Assembly (NCBI RefSeq): GCF_000972845.2
Contig: NC_040032.1
Location: 18,080,871 to 18,144,870, forward strand
Direction: 5' to 3'
Source: Larimichthys crocea
Taxonomy: Eukaryota > Chordata > Actinopteri > Sciaenidae
DNA length: 64,000 nucleotides
How positions within the stretch are numbered: the stretch's first letter is position 1; each line of letters opens with the position of its first letter. Below, in pieces: positions 22,470 to 35,164 of this stretch. The notes beneath the pieces are model-generated. The model worked only from the letters and a program-made list of their open reading frames with translations. It was not told the origin of the DNA and made no database searches. Both the position numbers and the translations under genes were made by a program.

Positions 22470-22800
22470 AGGTCGAGTGAGGGAGAGAGTCAGAGATGGA
22501 GGGGAGTGATGACATCAGCAGGGGGAGGAGAGAAAGGGAGGGAGAGGGAGACAGAGAGAGAGAGAGGAGGAGGAGGAACACAGCATCCTTCATCAGACAG
22601 AGAAGAGAGAGGGAGGACGAGGGAGAGAGAGAGGAGGGACCAAAGCGAGAAGAGAGAGAGAGAGAGAGAAAACGCCGGGACGGAAATAAAATAAAGAAGA
22701 AGAACACTGATGGTGTCGTCTGAGAGAGGGGAGGACGGAGGGACGAGAGACACAGAGACAGACGGACAGACAGTGAGAGAGAGAGAGACAGGCAGGAGGA
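22470..22800 (+). repeat. Purine-rich (GA)n tract upstream of apbb3
   Basis: About 300 bp of nearly pure purine on the plus strand (gagagagagaggaggagg, gggagagggagacagagag). It lies directly upstream of the apbb3 start codon, so it may be 5' UTR or promoter. It has the composition for triplex/H-DNA formation and GAGA-factor binding. Open frames in it (poly-Ser/Leu on minus, Arg/Glu on plus) are artefacts. Confidence 0.85.
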
Positions 22801-22826
22801 GGAGGCTTTAACATCTGTCATCTGGG

Positions 22827-22829
<3 letters not shown>

Positions 22830-22870
<41 letters not shown>

Positions 22871-22880
22871 TGTGTATTGG
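22830..22880 (+). repeat. (TG)n microsatellite near apbb3 start
   Basis: A (TG)n run about 45 bp upstream of the apbb3 start codon. A matching (CA)n run follows the exon 1 donor at 22978-23001, so the first coding exon sits between two complementary dinucleotide tracts about 100 bp apart. Confidence 0.95.
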
Positions 22881-22924
22881 AGGGCGATCAGCTGATTGGA
22901 CCACACACGTTGGAGGGTGGAGCC

Positions 22925-25900
22925 ATGATGGGCAAGGATTACATGTTGGCCATCCTCATAGTCAACTATGATGGTGAGACACACACACACACACACACAC
23001 ACCTTTACTTGCTACCATCATCATCATCATGATCAACATGATTAACATTAGTGTCTTATTAGCATCTCATTAAAAACATAACTTTGTGAGTGAGTGGTTG
23101 CCTCAGTAACTGCTGCCCTGGCAGCATCATGTTGTAGTTGTTTTGTTGTGTCCGGTTACGTCTGAGCTTTCCAGTCTGAACACCAAAGACTGCTGCTGTA
23201 AACTCATCTGCCTCAACACAGCAGGTTGTGGTTTGAAACAAAGCCATATGATACTATAAGATACTTTATATATATCTATATCTTTATATATATATATCTA
23301 TATATATATATAAAACTAATATCACAAACGCTGTCTGTTGTCTGGATAATCACACTTTAAAAAATTGTATTTTCGAGAATCATTCAGTGAATTCAGATAC
23401 TATACTGTTTCCCTCTCTCTGGTTGCCATAGTGACATGGCATGCAATCATAACCTCTCAGTGAAGCAGTAAAGAGTGTCACATGTTGCCATTTTTACAGG
23501 TTGGCGGCAGAAACTGTTCGATGTCTGTCATAATAGATACTGAGACGCGCCAACCTGATGACCCTGTAAACTTTCCTGTACTCTTACTCTTAGTAATAGT
23601 GACACCTTTGGCCGTTCAGTGAACTGCAGTCAGCATCCTGTTGATCGCATCATCCTGGTCATCGGCCAAAAGCGACATACACAAGACTGAATCCTGGAAA
23701 ATAAATAACGTTACTATCTGTAATGTTCCTATATTTCATTTGGACCATTAGCTTCATGATAATAACTAGGCCGACCAACCCCAGCTTAGCTTTGGTCAGT
23801 AACAGTTCGCTGGTTGGCCCCTGCCCTGCATTGCTCTTGGCTAGTAGAAAGCAATCGATAGTTACACCTTTGCTTTGTACTGTTAAATCATTTATTGTTG
23901 GCTTAAATCAAACAATTTGCCGAGCTATATATAACATATCCACTGATATAGTGTTTTGCTAGGAATAACATTAGCAGCAAACTAAAGTTTAACCAGCTAG
24001 CTGCTTCAGAATCGTCTATATAGAAGCCTTCAAAGGTAACGTAACCCAGCTGGAAATAACAGTTTAGTTTTTATATAGTTACTTCTCAGATCTGCTAGCA
24101 TGACATTATGTATGCAGCCATCAAGTACATGTTTAAGATCCTTTTAACATGACTCACATTATAAAATCAGCTGAAAACACTGAAAAATATAGCTTTCTAA
24201 CCCTCTAATAGGTTGCTGGATCCCCTCTAGTCACATGACGTCACAAAAAGGTCAAACATGACCTCACTGAGATAGAAGTACAGGACACACACACACACAC
24301 ACACACACAGATGTAGTGGTGCAGTGTCATGAGAGAAGGACAAACTCTGTAAGCATGAGGTCATAATGACCGAATACACCAACACTGTGTGCTCATGTTT
24401 ACTGCAGTTTAATAGTGAGTGGAAAGTAAACAAAGGAAAAACAACAGATCAGCTGTTTATTAGAACAACATGACCCCTGACGTGTTGAACTGACTGTGAC
24501 CTCGAATATGTTTGGAGGGAAACACAATCGCTGACAGGATTATGTTCAGTGGTGAACAAAGAGCTGCATTCTTGTACTGCATTAAACTTGTTGGGAGGTG
24601 GATGGTCAAAGTTGAGCGGCCACATAAATAAATAGTGTTCACAGCTTCTCCCACACATTAACTGATACTCATAGTAGAAGAGTGTGTCAGTTTTCTAGAG
24701 ATATCTGAGGATAATGAGGAGATTATGGTGAGAGATTTGGCCTCATAGTTAAACAATGTTTGTTTTGGTTGTTTGCCATTTTTACAGTTTTTGTGTTTTT
24801 TAATCTGAGTTCTGAATTATCATGAATCAATGAAGACAGTTTGATCTCAATGAGCACACTGAAGTGTACATACAGCTTTAGTTTCCAAGTCAACGAGTTC
24901 AAATGTTTCAGTCATAAAAGTAGAGGTGTTGCGGCAAAACCCCGCCGGGCACATCTCCGCCATGTTGTGCCTGCCCTCCCGTTTGGTTTGGTTCTCCATT
25001 TGGTTCTCCACCAGGAGTGTTTTGAGTGTTTTGCCCGCCAGACTTTGTTAACATTCTTAAATTTCATAATGTTTCCTTGGTTTACGTTCTTCCAGATATG
25101 TAAATATGCTATATAGGTAAATTGTTTCCTCTGTTCGGCTGTTTTTATGATCTGAAGTTTGCACGGGGTGTTTTATTTTGAAAATTTAAACACTGACTTG
25201 AACGGCTGCAATTAGGTCCGGCGTTTGGCTGTCAAAGGTTAACTTCAGTATTTTGCAACCTGGACCTCACAGACCAAGTGTACAATGAATTTGGCCTAGT
25301 GAAATGGACTGCAGCATAATCAGCATAATCAGTGTGAACGATTGTGCACCGTTAAAGTTCATCCAAAAAAAGTTTGTTTTTGCCACTGACAGGCTCAGTT
25401 TGTTAATATAAGTGTCTGAGAACATTATGGAAAGGATCCTACAGAGACTGATCTTTTTGTGAAAATGGAAAAATCATTTTTGGTTATAACATCACAACAC
25501 TTCATTCAAATTTGACAGAAACCAAATAAAACTCAACAAAACCTTGGTTTGTATCCGGCCTCTCACTCCTCTCCTGATGTTTTCACATCTAATGTGAATT
25601 AGAAGTAAAATAATTAAGCTACATTCTACCTGATGATTTGCTGTGTATTGCTGAGTTTTATTTTGTTTCTATGTAAATATTATGATCTCTTTCCAAACCT
25701 CTAAACTTTTTTTTCCCATTTAGGTAAAGATGTGATGTGAATGTGTGATATCATTTGAACAGCACTCTGAGCTGTGGTTTGTTCTAACTGCTGACTGTGG
25801 TTTATTCTGTTATATTGACCAGTGCGCCCCTCCCGTAACGTCTTCCAGTCATATCGTTGTCTCTCAATCAGCTGACTCAGTATTTTGTGCCTCTAAAGGT

Positions 25901-28005
25901 TTATTAATTATTCAAATTGTTTCCTGTACAGCAGTTCGACCTCAGATCACTTTGTCGTCTTGTACATTTTGTACCAGATGGACGACATCAGGAACACGAC
26001 AACATGATACAACACTATCTGTTAAAAACTGATTATAGGTTAGTCCACTGTGCAAACCAGAAGGGCTGTAAAGAGTCCTCCCTCTGCAGTATATTACATA
26101 GTTATATATAGATTTACAGTCCACTGTGGGGATGTATGACTTCCACTTCCTGAGGACATCATTATCTCTGATGTCCATGCAGTATAAACCTCCAGAAATT
26201 CACCTAGAAATCAGAGAAAAAAAGATGCTGCATCTCTCTGATAAGCCTTCACGTTTTTAAGTTTTGTTCCAGTGATAGTTGTCTAACTTTTAACAGAGAC
26301 TGCTTAACAACATGTGAACTGATATAGACTTAAAGCACAGAGCTCAATGAGAGGAGAGAATTGATTTCCAGACAGTATATTACTGCCGAGATGCTATTTT
26401 TATTATTATCAGAAGTGAATCTCAGTTGTGCTAAATTTAGCTGCATGACTGACGTCTTCTGACCAATCAGCTTGTCTCACACCACTTCAGACTGTCACCT
26501 GATTGGACAAAGGCTGGTTCCATATGTGATCACTGCATCCACCTGTCTTTAACAACAAGTCGAGTATTTCGCTGGTAGACTTTTGGGTTTAAGAATGAAT
26601 CATACACAGGACTTTTGAATTAACGTTCATCTGAATATTACACCACAGATCAAAAAATGGTTTTCCAGCAACATCAGTTTCAAACTTAGACAATCAAAGA
26701 ATACCTTTTCTGCAGGAAATTGAAGTATCCTTGGTGACACTGAAAATCACTGGTGCAAACATTGTTTGTTTGTGTTGTTGGCAATCTACGTTGAAGCACT
26801 GAAAGCAGCTTTAGTGTCAGTTGAAGTTGAAAACACATAATTTCAAGTCTAAGCCCTGTTGGCTGTTAAAGTGTCAGTTTGTATGTAAGCAGAAAAAGTA
26901 GGCACTGAAAGCAATGGAAATGTTGCTAAGGGCAGTCCAAGCTGAAGATCCGGAGATAGTTGAAGTGTCAGTTGACAAGTAAAATTTGGTTAAATTGTCT
27001 GCTGATGTGTAGAGACTGAAAGCAAGTGAAGTGTTAATGAAGTGATAAAAGCACCTAAATTAATAAATTTCAATCCATGTGGAAATGAGAGCAGTTGAAA
27101 TCTCAGTTGAAGTTGAATCTCCAGAGTTGAGACAGGGGTCGAAATGTCAGCTGGAGTTTTTGAGCTGTTCATTGAAGAGTAAATGTCAATGATTGTCAGA
27201 TGACGGCAGTTGAAGTGTAAGCATTTAACACAATTGAACTGTTGAGATTAAATCACTTTGGATGTGAAGCTATGAAAGCAGTTTTCTCAGCATAATCAAA
27301 ACAGAATGTGTCAGAGAAAAGTTCATCTGTGTCTGTATTTGCCTCTAGTCTAACTAGCAACTACTACTAGCTCTAAGTACTGTAGCTAAACTCTCCACTC
27401 AGAGCCCAGTTTTGTCAGGACCATTGTGGCTGTAATGAACACAGCAGCCTGTTGGGGTCACTTGCTGGGCTTCTGGGTTATATAATGATTTTGTTTTATA
27501 TGTATGTGCAGACAACATCTGGACAGACCAGAACCTGCTGCTGGATCCAGACCTTCCCTCAGGCTGGAGAACCATCAAAGACTCAACAGGAACCTACTAC
27601 TGGCATGTCCCCACTGGCGCCACCCAGTGGCAACACCCACGCCTCAGTGAGACACCACAACTGCTCGACACACAGGTTAGACCCTCTTCACTAAACCGTG
27701 GGAGTCCAAATGACCACAGTTGGTCCTAATAACCCCAGATGGTCCAAACATCATTTGGTTCCAATGGCCCCAGATGGTCCAAATGAGTCCAAACCTTAGT
27801 TAGTCCTAACAACCCCAGTTAGTCCAGATGACCTCAGTTAGTTCAGTGTAGTGGACTTAACTCATTTGGTTTGTCTGATGTATTGTCTTCTTCTGTGGTG
27901 CTGTATCGCAGCAGGAGGAGGCTGGACAGCAGAACTCCAACAGAGAGACAGACGAACCACCTGAGGCCAGGTAATATATCGGCCCACACACACACATGCA
28001 CACAT

Positions 28006-28040
<35 letters not shown>

Positions 28041-31000
28041 GTCTGCAAAGGTTATATGAATTTATGAATTTTGTTTTTTTCTCTCAGGTCTTCGTGGCAT
28101 GAAGATTATCTCACCAACCATGACCCCAACTCAAAGGTAATAATAGTGCTTATATGCACACAGCGGCATACAACCCTGCACAGCAAGACCTCTTCAGGTC
28201 TGAGTGTGAAGTCAGGCTGAGACAGTCTGTGATGTCAGGGGAATTAACAACAACAACAGCAACAACAACAACAGCAACAATAATAATAATAATAATATGA
28301 TGTTAGGTTAGTTCACTCAATGTCGGTGTTCTAATCTAGTCTAATCTGTCTCTCTACCACAGTTTTGTACAGTCTTAATCTGATTTAATCTGTGGCTCTC
28401 TCTGCTTGTCTCTCTGTGTTCTGGTTTTTCTATTTGTCACGAAGCAACTCACTGACCGCTTAATCTCATCATTTCTCTCTCTCTTTCTCCCTGTCTAACC
28501 CCTGTCTGTCAGTGTTTTGCTGTGCGGTCTCTGGGCTGGCTGGAGGTGGAAGAGGAGGACCTGTCTCCTGGTCGCAGCAGTCTTGCTGTCAGTAATGTCA
28601 TCCAGCAACTGTCTCACTGCAGCAGCCCCGAGCAGAGAGACAGGCCAGGGGCCTGGGGGGAGGTGAGACGCCTTCTCAACCTTTTCCTGTCTGTCTGTCT
28701 GTGATCTGAATTTATCACACTGTAATCCAGAATGTGTTTAAGTTTCTACTAAATTTAAAATGTTTTTGCTTTTAGACTATCAGAATCTGGTTCAAACTGG
28801 TTCAGGGTATCAGATTTTGTTTTGAACTGGTTTAGAATATTGGGATCTGGTTAAATTAGTCCAAACTATCTGTATCTTGATTTAACTGGTTTAGGCCATC
28901 AAAATCTGGTTTAAACTGATTCAGGCTATTGTGATCTATTTTAGATAGATTTAGACTGTTGGAATCTGGGTTTAACTGGCTTAGATGATTAAGATCTGGT
29001 TTAAACTCATTCAGATTGTCATGATTTGGTTTAAACCGGTTTAGATTGGATAGACCACCAGGATTTGGTTAAAACTTGTGTAGACTTTTACAATCTTGTT
29101 TGAAACTGTTCACACTGTCTGTCTACAGGGTCGGGAGATGATGCTGGTTCTGAAGAAAGACACTCTGACCCTGTTGGACCCTTTAGACCACACCCCTCTG
29201 CACTGCCAGCCAATCATCAACATCCGGGTCTGGGGGGTGGGCTGCAACAATGGCAGGTGAGCCAATCAGAGAGCAGCTGGCTCGATTTTTGATTTGTGAT
29301 CAGTCCCGTAGCAGGATTGATTTATCAGATATCAGATTCACAATATGTTTTCAAAGAGAATTTATTGCAAACCAGCTGCACTGCTTTTGTCTGAAGGTTG
29401 ATTTTTTTTCTCTTCTGAAGTAGCTCGGCTAACAGTTCCCCCTGCTTTCAGTCTTTGTGCTAAGCTAGGCTAAAGACACTCTGGGTTTGATGTTTTGGCA
29501 TGCAAAACATCAAACTCACCTTTTAGCTGGTCTCCCTGTTTGTTTGCGCTAACACTCTCGCTCTCTCTGTTTTTTTAACACGCCCCACCCTCACCCCTCC
29601 ACCTGGGCAGGGACAGGTAAAACACTCTACCTTTACCTCTAGACCCATCTTCACAACCTCCTCTATATGTTAGGGTCATTTATTGATTTCACCTGCTGAG
29701 CATATGGTCATCGGTCCGTTAGCTGGTCGATCACAACGATATGACCAATCCACTGTGTGTGTGGTGTGTTCAGGGACTTTGCCTTTGTGGCCGATGATAA
29801 AGACAGCTGTGTGCTGAAGTGTCACGTGTTTCGCTGCAATGCTCCGGCCAAAGCCATCGCCACGGCCTTGCATGAGATGTGCTCCAAGGTCAGTGAGTCT
29901 ACAGCTCATATACTCTCATGTTTACCATGTAGCCAATTAGCAGTAGACACAAGTTATACAGGTATTATTGGTATGAGCTTGATCCACGTGCTATATCCTT
30001 TACCTGTGAGGTGCTTTTAAATATTTACGTAGGAACCAGTGGAGAGAACTAGAGACAGGATATGTGACGTATGTGTTGTTGGTTTGAGTGTGAACAGAAC
30101 AAACACTTTTGAACAGATGTGTTTTAACTCTTTTATGTGTCAGTAGATGATGTCAGAAAAGACACTGATGAGGCCATCTCGATCTCTCACGATGGATAGC
30201 ATCTCACCTGAAGACCTGCCCAGACAAGGTGACCTGCCTGTTCTGTTCTCCGACATCACCTGCCGCTCTCTGATTGGTTCTCTGCTGATTCCTCCTTGTT
30301 TATTGTGTTTTAGTGGAGTTTCTGGATGCGGTTCGGCAGCAGGTACAGAAGTTCCAGGTCCAGTACATCGGTAACCTGCCGGTGTCCAGAGCGATGGGTA
30401 GGACTCCTGTTACACCTGAACACGTCAATATTACTCTCATCTGTAAAAAGCAGACATGTAATTTTAGTCATGTCTCAAGCAAGTCCCAAGTCATCTTTTC
30501 CTGGGCAAATGATGGTAACCACCAGGTGTCACCAAGTCAACCAGCATCAAAAAGATAGTAACTTGAAATTGTTGGTGTGTTTGTGTGACAGGTATGGAGG
30601 TGTTAAACCGAGCAATAGAAAGCATCATGAACTCAACAGACAGAGACGAGTGGGAGCCGATCGTCATCCACGTCACTGATAACATTCTGTCCTTCTGGAA
30701 GGGAGAGGTAACATCACCATCATTCGATCTGTGTTCATACATCAGGTCAAAGGTCACCACGACTCACTCTGTTTCATCCATCTGATTGGATCCTGACAGG
30801 AAGGGGAGGAGCCTTTCTGGGACTGCCAGGTACGTTTCCTCACCTTTCTGGGCGTCGGCCATGATAGCCACACCTTTGCTGTCATTGTTGATGGTGGCAC
30901 GCAACGATTCGAGTGTCACGTGTTCTGGTGTGAACCAGATGCAGGACACCTCTCTGAGGCCGTCCAGGCTGCATGTATGGTGAGTAACAACACCTGAACA

Positions 31001-32118
31001 TAGCGCGTCAGCTCGTGACACTTGTTTAAATTCTATGTTTTTTAATAAATTTACATTTACATTTAAATTTAAGTAATGCTAACCTGTCCTACAGCTGCCA
31101 CAAACTCCTAAACTTAAGAACAGACTACAAACCTATGTTACCAATGTGCAATTACTGGCTAAGCACATTGTGTTAAATGACAATTTAATTAAACCTGCTA
31201 TCTATGTGTTTCAGTTGAAAACTATTTTTTCAGGTTCAAAACAAGCTTATTTTTGGTTGAAATTCTCAAAATGGTCCAAAATTCGGTGCATAAACTGGAA
31301 CTGAGGCGGTTCCATGTTGGTGGAAGAGGGCAGTGAAATATGAATAGTCATTAGTTTTGGTTTTAAACATACAAACAGAAGTTTGTTTTTATTGTTCTTT
31401 AATGGTTTGTTCAGTGAGTTTTGGTTGCACAGTTATAGGAGTTAAATTGCTGGAATCTGGAATCTTGGCATTCGTTTGAGGTGTTTGTGTGGATAGCATT
31501 AAATGAAAGATGTCAGTGCCTACAGCCATGCATGCTTTGTGCTACACACTCAAAACAGTTGCTTGGTATTTGCTTTGTTTCAGTAGAAATGGTTACACTA
31601 GCTTACTAGATAAGTTTCTTCTGGTCTATCTATGGTATGTCATATGATGATCAATGTCTGTCTCGCATGCACACATTTGCTTACTTGGTTTGGGGTAATT
31701 TACCCAGAAATAATCCCAATAACAATTCCATTAAAATACTTTGATTCCATCATTATTAAAGGGTATATTACAGGTCTTTTAAGGTTGAAAATGAATGTTG
31801 CGCCCCTCGCTGACATCATGTTTTTATTTCCTGTAACATTCCTTTTCTCTTGATCAGGTCCAGTATCAGAAATGTCTGGTGGCTCAGACTCCTCCTCCGA
31901 GGACAAAGTCATGGCGTGCGACCCCGTCAAAGGTCAAACGAGCCAACTCGATGGACGGTGCTGCCTTTCCTCCTCTCACATCACATCACCATGGTGGAAG
32001 CAGTGGCACCATGATGACGTCTAGGATAACCAAGGGCAATGGCAGCAGTAGCAACGTGAGGAAGGGGATGATGGCATTCTTCGAAACTTTCCGGAACAAA
32101 CAGACCGCCACCTCCTAA
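22925..32118 (+). CDS. apbb3: Amyloid beta precursor protein-binding family B member 3 (FE65-like 2)
   Basis: An adaptor protein whose PTB domains bind the cytoplasmic tail of APP-family proteins. Thirteen coding exons with GT-AG borders and continuous phase: 22925-22973, 27512-27675, 27912-27970, 28088-28136, 28513-28662, 29129-29256, 29611-29616, 29774-29888, 30147-30228, 30314-30397, 30592-30707, 30800-30979 and 31858-32118. Together they encode 480 residues (human APBB3 is about 486). The start [10 protein letters not shown] matches the human N terminus. WW domain at residues 31-59 (W35, YYW 45-47, W56, P59); PTB1 about 108-243 ([25 protein letters not shown]); PTB2 about 273-400 ([19 protein letters not shown] to [18 protein letters not shown]). 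The short basic tail ends with [13 protein letters not shown], like the human tail. Intron 1 is about 4.5 kb and carries a MITE. All exons are intact, so I expect a functional gene. Confidence 0.95.
23575..24050 (+). mobile_element. TTAA-flanked MITE family, copy 2 (partial)
   Basis: Shares atagtgacacctttggccgt, cagtgaactgcagtcagcat and catcatcctggtcatcggcc with the full copy at 33417, and its later part (cgaccaaccccagcttagct) with the inverted copy 1. It lies in apbb3 intron 1. Terminal inverted repeats are not intact. Confidence 0.7.
24051..26689 (+). other. apbb3 intron 1, no additional gene
   Basis: AT-rich intron sequence with a short (CA)n run at about 24285-24309. Open frames are short, lack domains and lie inside the intron. 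I see no internal promoter or non-coding RNA that I can support. Confidence 0.6.
26690..27290 (+). repeat. Degenerate GCAGTTGAAGTGTCAGTTGAA-like repeat in apbb3 intron 1
   Basis: The phrases cagttgaagt, tgtcagttga, gaaagcag and aagttgaa recur irregularly roughly every 30-60 bp between 26800 and 27220. It reads as an old minisatellite eroded by substitution. There is no open frame across it. Confidence 0.5.
27697..27850 (+). repeat. Degenerate ~30-bp repeat in apbb3 intron 2
   Basis: Iterations of a unit resembling gttggtcctaataaccccag followed by atggtccaaa; about four decayed copies. It falls between exon 2 and exon 3. Confidence 0.6.
27985..28038 (+). repeat. (CA)n microsatellite in apbb3 intron 3
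   Basis: An interrupted (CA)n run with a few catgcaca variants, 14-70 bp downstream of the exon 3 donor. Confidence 0.95.
28735..29110 (+). repeat. Degenerate ~38-bp minisatellite in apbb3 intron 5
   Basis: About ten diverged copies of a unit like atctggtttaaactggttta plus a gactatt-type spacer fill most of intron 5, stopping just before exon 6. Copies differ by substitutions with little change in length. Confidence 0.75.
29611..29616 (+). other. apbb3: 6-nt microexon of apbb3 (adds Arg-Asp)
   Basis: The six bases ggacag lie between a perfect acceptor (acctgggcag) and a donor (gtaaaa). The exon before ends ...GGCAG and the exon after starts GGACTTTGCC, so inclusion gives G-R-D-R-D-F and skipping gives G-R-D-F, both in frame. 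FE65 (APBB1) is known to have a 6-nt neuron-specific exon adding Arg-Glu in its first PTB domain, and human APBB3 has GRDRDFAFVA here. This is the corresponding exon, at residues 200-202 in PTB1. Confidence 0.88.
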
Positions 32119-33412
32119 TGACGGGGCTTGGACCATCAGAGACATGTAACAGCAGAGACCATCAATCCTACAGGACTAAAATGTGTTCGCCAAGACCATG
32201 ACAGTGTTTCCAAACCAACATGTGATTGGCTGAACTCTATGTGTGCATGGCTCTGGTGGTCCGACGGCTGATTCTGCCGCCTTCACATCACCAGCGACGC
32301 CCTGAAGACCACAGTTGTTTTTTTGGGGCAGAAATTTACCTGTTTGAGTTCATTGTCATGATGTTCATCTCACCTGTTGCTGCAACACCATTGGCTTAGC
32401 TGCTAGTTGCCTAGCTTGAGGTTGAACAACATGAATGGATCAAACAGGCTGTGAAGGACCAGATCAGGAACAACTATTGGACCTGGATCTGCAAACAAAA
32501 CACACGAGTGGATCAAAGCAGCCATCTATCAGTATAAGACTGTTGGACTGGCTCATCCACCAACACCTCCTCACCTGTTACCTGTCAACACCTGTTACCT
32601 GTCAATACTGACAGACGAACAGAGCTGTGGACATCGTTTTACCACAAACTAAGACACAGACATATCAACTATTATTATATTAAACTACTCAGGATAATCG
32701 GGTCATAATTGAATGTTAAAAAGAAGATTGAATATTTAAATGACAAAAAGGATATTGGGAAAAGGTAAAATTATCAAATCTTATAAATAGAGAATCAACT
32801 GTGATACTTTCCCAACCTTCACTTTCATGTGACGACGATCATTCTGAACCCTGGCTTCCCCTTAAATTTCCCCTTAAAACAACTGAAACTTAGAGATAAG
32901 ATAGAGAGACACTGGATGTCCGTGTCAGATATGTATCCTGTATGTATTTGCTTCAAGCTTTATATGTAGAGAAATATTAAAGGTTTTAAAGCTGCAGCAA
33001 GTGATTCTGTCCATCAGAGGGCAGAAGAACAAACACAGAAATTAGTCTTAAAAATACTCTTGTAATGTTTATTAACTAAATCTGTTTCTTCTTCCATGTT
33101 CACATTTCATGGGATGGCCAGTAGGGAGGTAAGAAGTTTTCTATGGTTACAGCTGTTTTAATGCTCCATTACAACACAAGATGGTGTTTGCCAGATTTTC
33201 TAAGGAGGGAGGCTGAACCGAACAGTTCTCTACAAGTTAACATGTTTGTTTATACAAAACATTTCAGTATCATAGCTGAGATTTATAGAATAAAGGCATA
33301 ACATCAGGAGAAAAGAGACTTTTCAGGAAAAAAACTTTCTTCTTAAAATATCACAACTGTAATGCTCATAAATTATGAATTTTCTTCTGGAAATTACATT
33401 TCTTTTTTTGTC
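32119..33412 (+). other. apbb3 3' UTR and downstream intergenic
   Basis: Follows the apbb3 stop. I see no clear single poly-A signal near the stop; an aataaa occurs at 33289-33294 (atagaataaagg), and an attaaa-type signal near 32978. From about 32990 the sequence (aaagctgcagcaagtgattc) resembles a common fish dispersed repeat. No other gene seen. Confidence 0.5.
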
Positions 33413-33416
33413 TTAA

Positions 33417-34254
33417 AGGTTCTCTATGTAACATTCAGAAAACTCTTGTTAGTAGTGATGCCTTTGGCCATTAAGTGGACTGCAGTCATCATTCTGTTGC
33501 TCGCATCATCCTGGTCTTCAGACAAAAGTGGCATACATAAGTCTGATTGCTGGAAAATGAATGAAAATCCCATTTAGAATAATGCTACTATCTGTAATGT
33601 TCCTATATTTTATTTGGGCCATTAGCTTCGTAGAAATAGTTAGTTTCACCTTTGCACCATTACATTTCTTGTTTGCTAAAATCTACACCATTTGTCTTAC
33701 TACATAAGTTAGTATCATGGATCATGTTAGCTGGTGAAGTAATTTAGAAATGAAATAAATAACATATCAGACAGTGTTTGGCTAGTGATAACGTTAGCAA
33801 GCATCAATCTATAAGATAAATCAGCCAGCTGCAATGTCAGATGACAAAGTAACCTGCAAATGGCAAGTCAGCCAGTTTACGGCCAGATCAGTCCCAGGAG
33901 TTTGGATGAATTGGCTTATTTGTCCATGTTAGCAGTAATATATTTCACATGATTTATAGTAAGCTTTAGCGTTGACTTTTGGACATAGTTTTGCAGTAGG
34001 TGCCGGTCATTTGTTGACATTAGCAGACTCCATTTCTAAGCTAATGTTTGCTAGTGTTGCACACTGTCGGCACTGTAAAGGAAGCGGTGATGAAGCATAC
34101 GTCACATCTTTTACATAGAAATTAGCCCACAGACTATAGACAAGAATGTTGTGGAAGGGCTAAATTTTCAAAATTTAAAAGTTACATTAAAACTTTGTTC
34201 ACACTTTACAATAAAAAAAAAGAGAAATATTTCAGAATGTTACATATTGAACCT
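33417..34254 (+). mobile_element. TTAA-flanked MITE family, copy 3 (complete, 838 bp)
   Basis: Left terminus aggttctctatgtaacattc, right terminus gaatgttacatattgaacct, forming long imperfect inverted repeats. TTAA flanks both sides (33413-33416 and 34255-34258). No transposase. Related copies lie at 21180-22232 (inverted), 23575-24050 and 35165-35400, so the family is locally abundant. TTAA duplication suggests mobilisation by a piggyBac- or Kolobok-type transposase. Confidence 0.85.
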
Positions 34255-34258
34255 TTAA

Positions 34259-35164
34259 CAGTGGCATGATACATATTTCATACATAAACTATCCAAAGTA
34301 CTTTAGATAAAAAAAGATTAAATAAGACTGAAAGAGAAGAAAAACGTTTTTAAAAACACAAAGAAACAAGAAAGAGATGAAGATGTGTTTGATTGGCAGA
34401 TAAAGAGACCACGAGCCAAACAACATTAAAGGAACAGTCCAACAGTATGTGACCTGCAACAGTGAGAACTTATAAACGCCTCCTGAACTGGTCAGTAAAC
34501 ACACCACACACGGATATACATTAATTTAATTGTTATTTTATTTAAAAAGTTAGAAACTGTTTGACACTTTGACTTGCGGTTTGCATGTCAGGCACAAATG
34601 ACAGCATGGAAAGTCATTGAAAAGTGAATGTTGTCATCATTCAGATATGTCAACGTGTAAACATGTCTGATAGCATCATGTTATTGAATGTACAGTTGGA
34701 AGAGATGTTGACAAATATATAACTTACTATAAACATATATAATATAAAGTGACAGTGACGGTCCATCTGCCTCCTGATTGGCTGAAGCACCTGTAGATAG
34801 AAGCTTTAGTGTGTTTAATGTCAGTAGGAAATATCAGTGAGAGGTTTGAGTCCTAAAAGTCTTCTAGAAACAGTCTGCAGCTCGATGTAGTGTCTGTATA
34901 TCTACAGTAAACACACAAGGCACAAGACAAACCAATGATGTCATGTATAAAAAAAACCCAAGAAGGTCAAATAAACAAATAAACATGTTCTACGTCTGCT
35001 GTTGTTTGTTCATCTGAGTGATCAATAACATGATGATGTTGTGATGATCTGCCAGAGTAATCCACACTTCCATCATTTAAATATAGGACGAAAAAAAACA
35101 AGATGGCGACATGCCATATTGCTGCTGAAGGGGCAGAGTCTGTCTTAACATAGAATAACAAGAC
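34259..35164. other. Intergenic, no supported gene
   Basis: AT-rich. A fragment attaaaggaacagtccaac at about 34425-34443 resembles the terminus of another common fish MITE. No protein or RNA gene recognised. Confidence 0.5.

Noticed and set aside
22324..22821. 165-codon minus-strand Ser/Leu-rich frame
   Set aside because: Reverse complement of a (GA)n purine tract upstream of apbb3; low complexity only.
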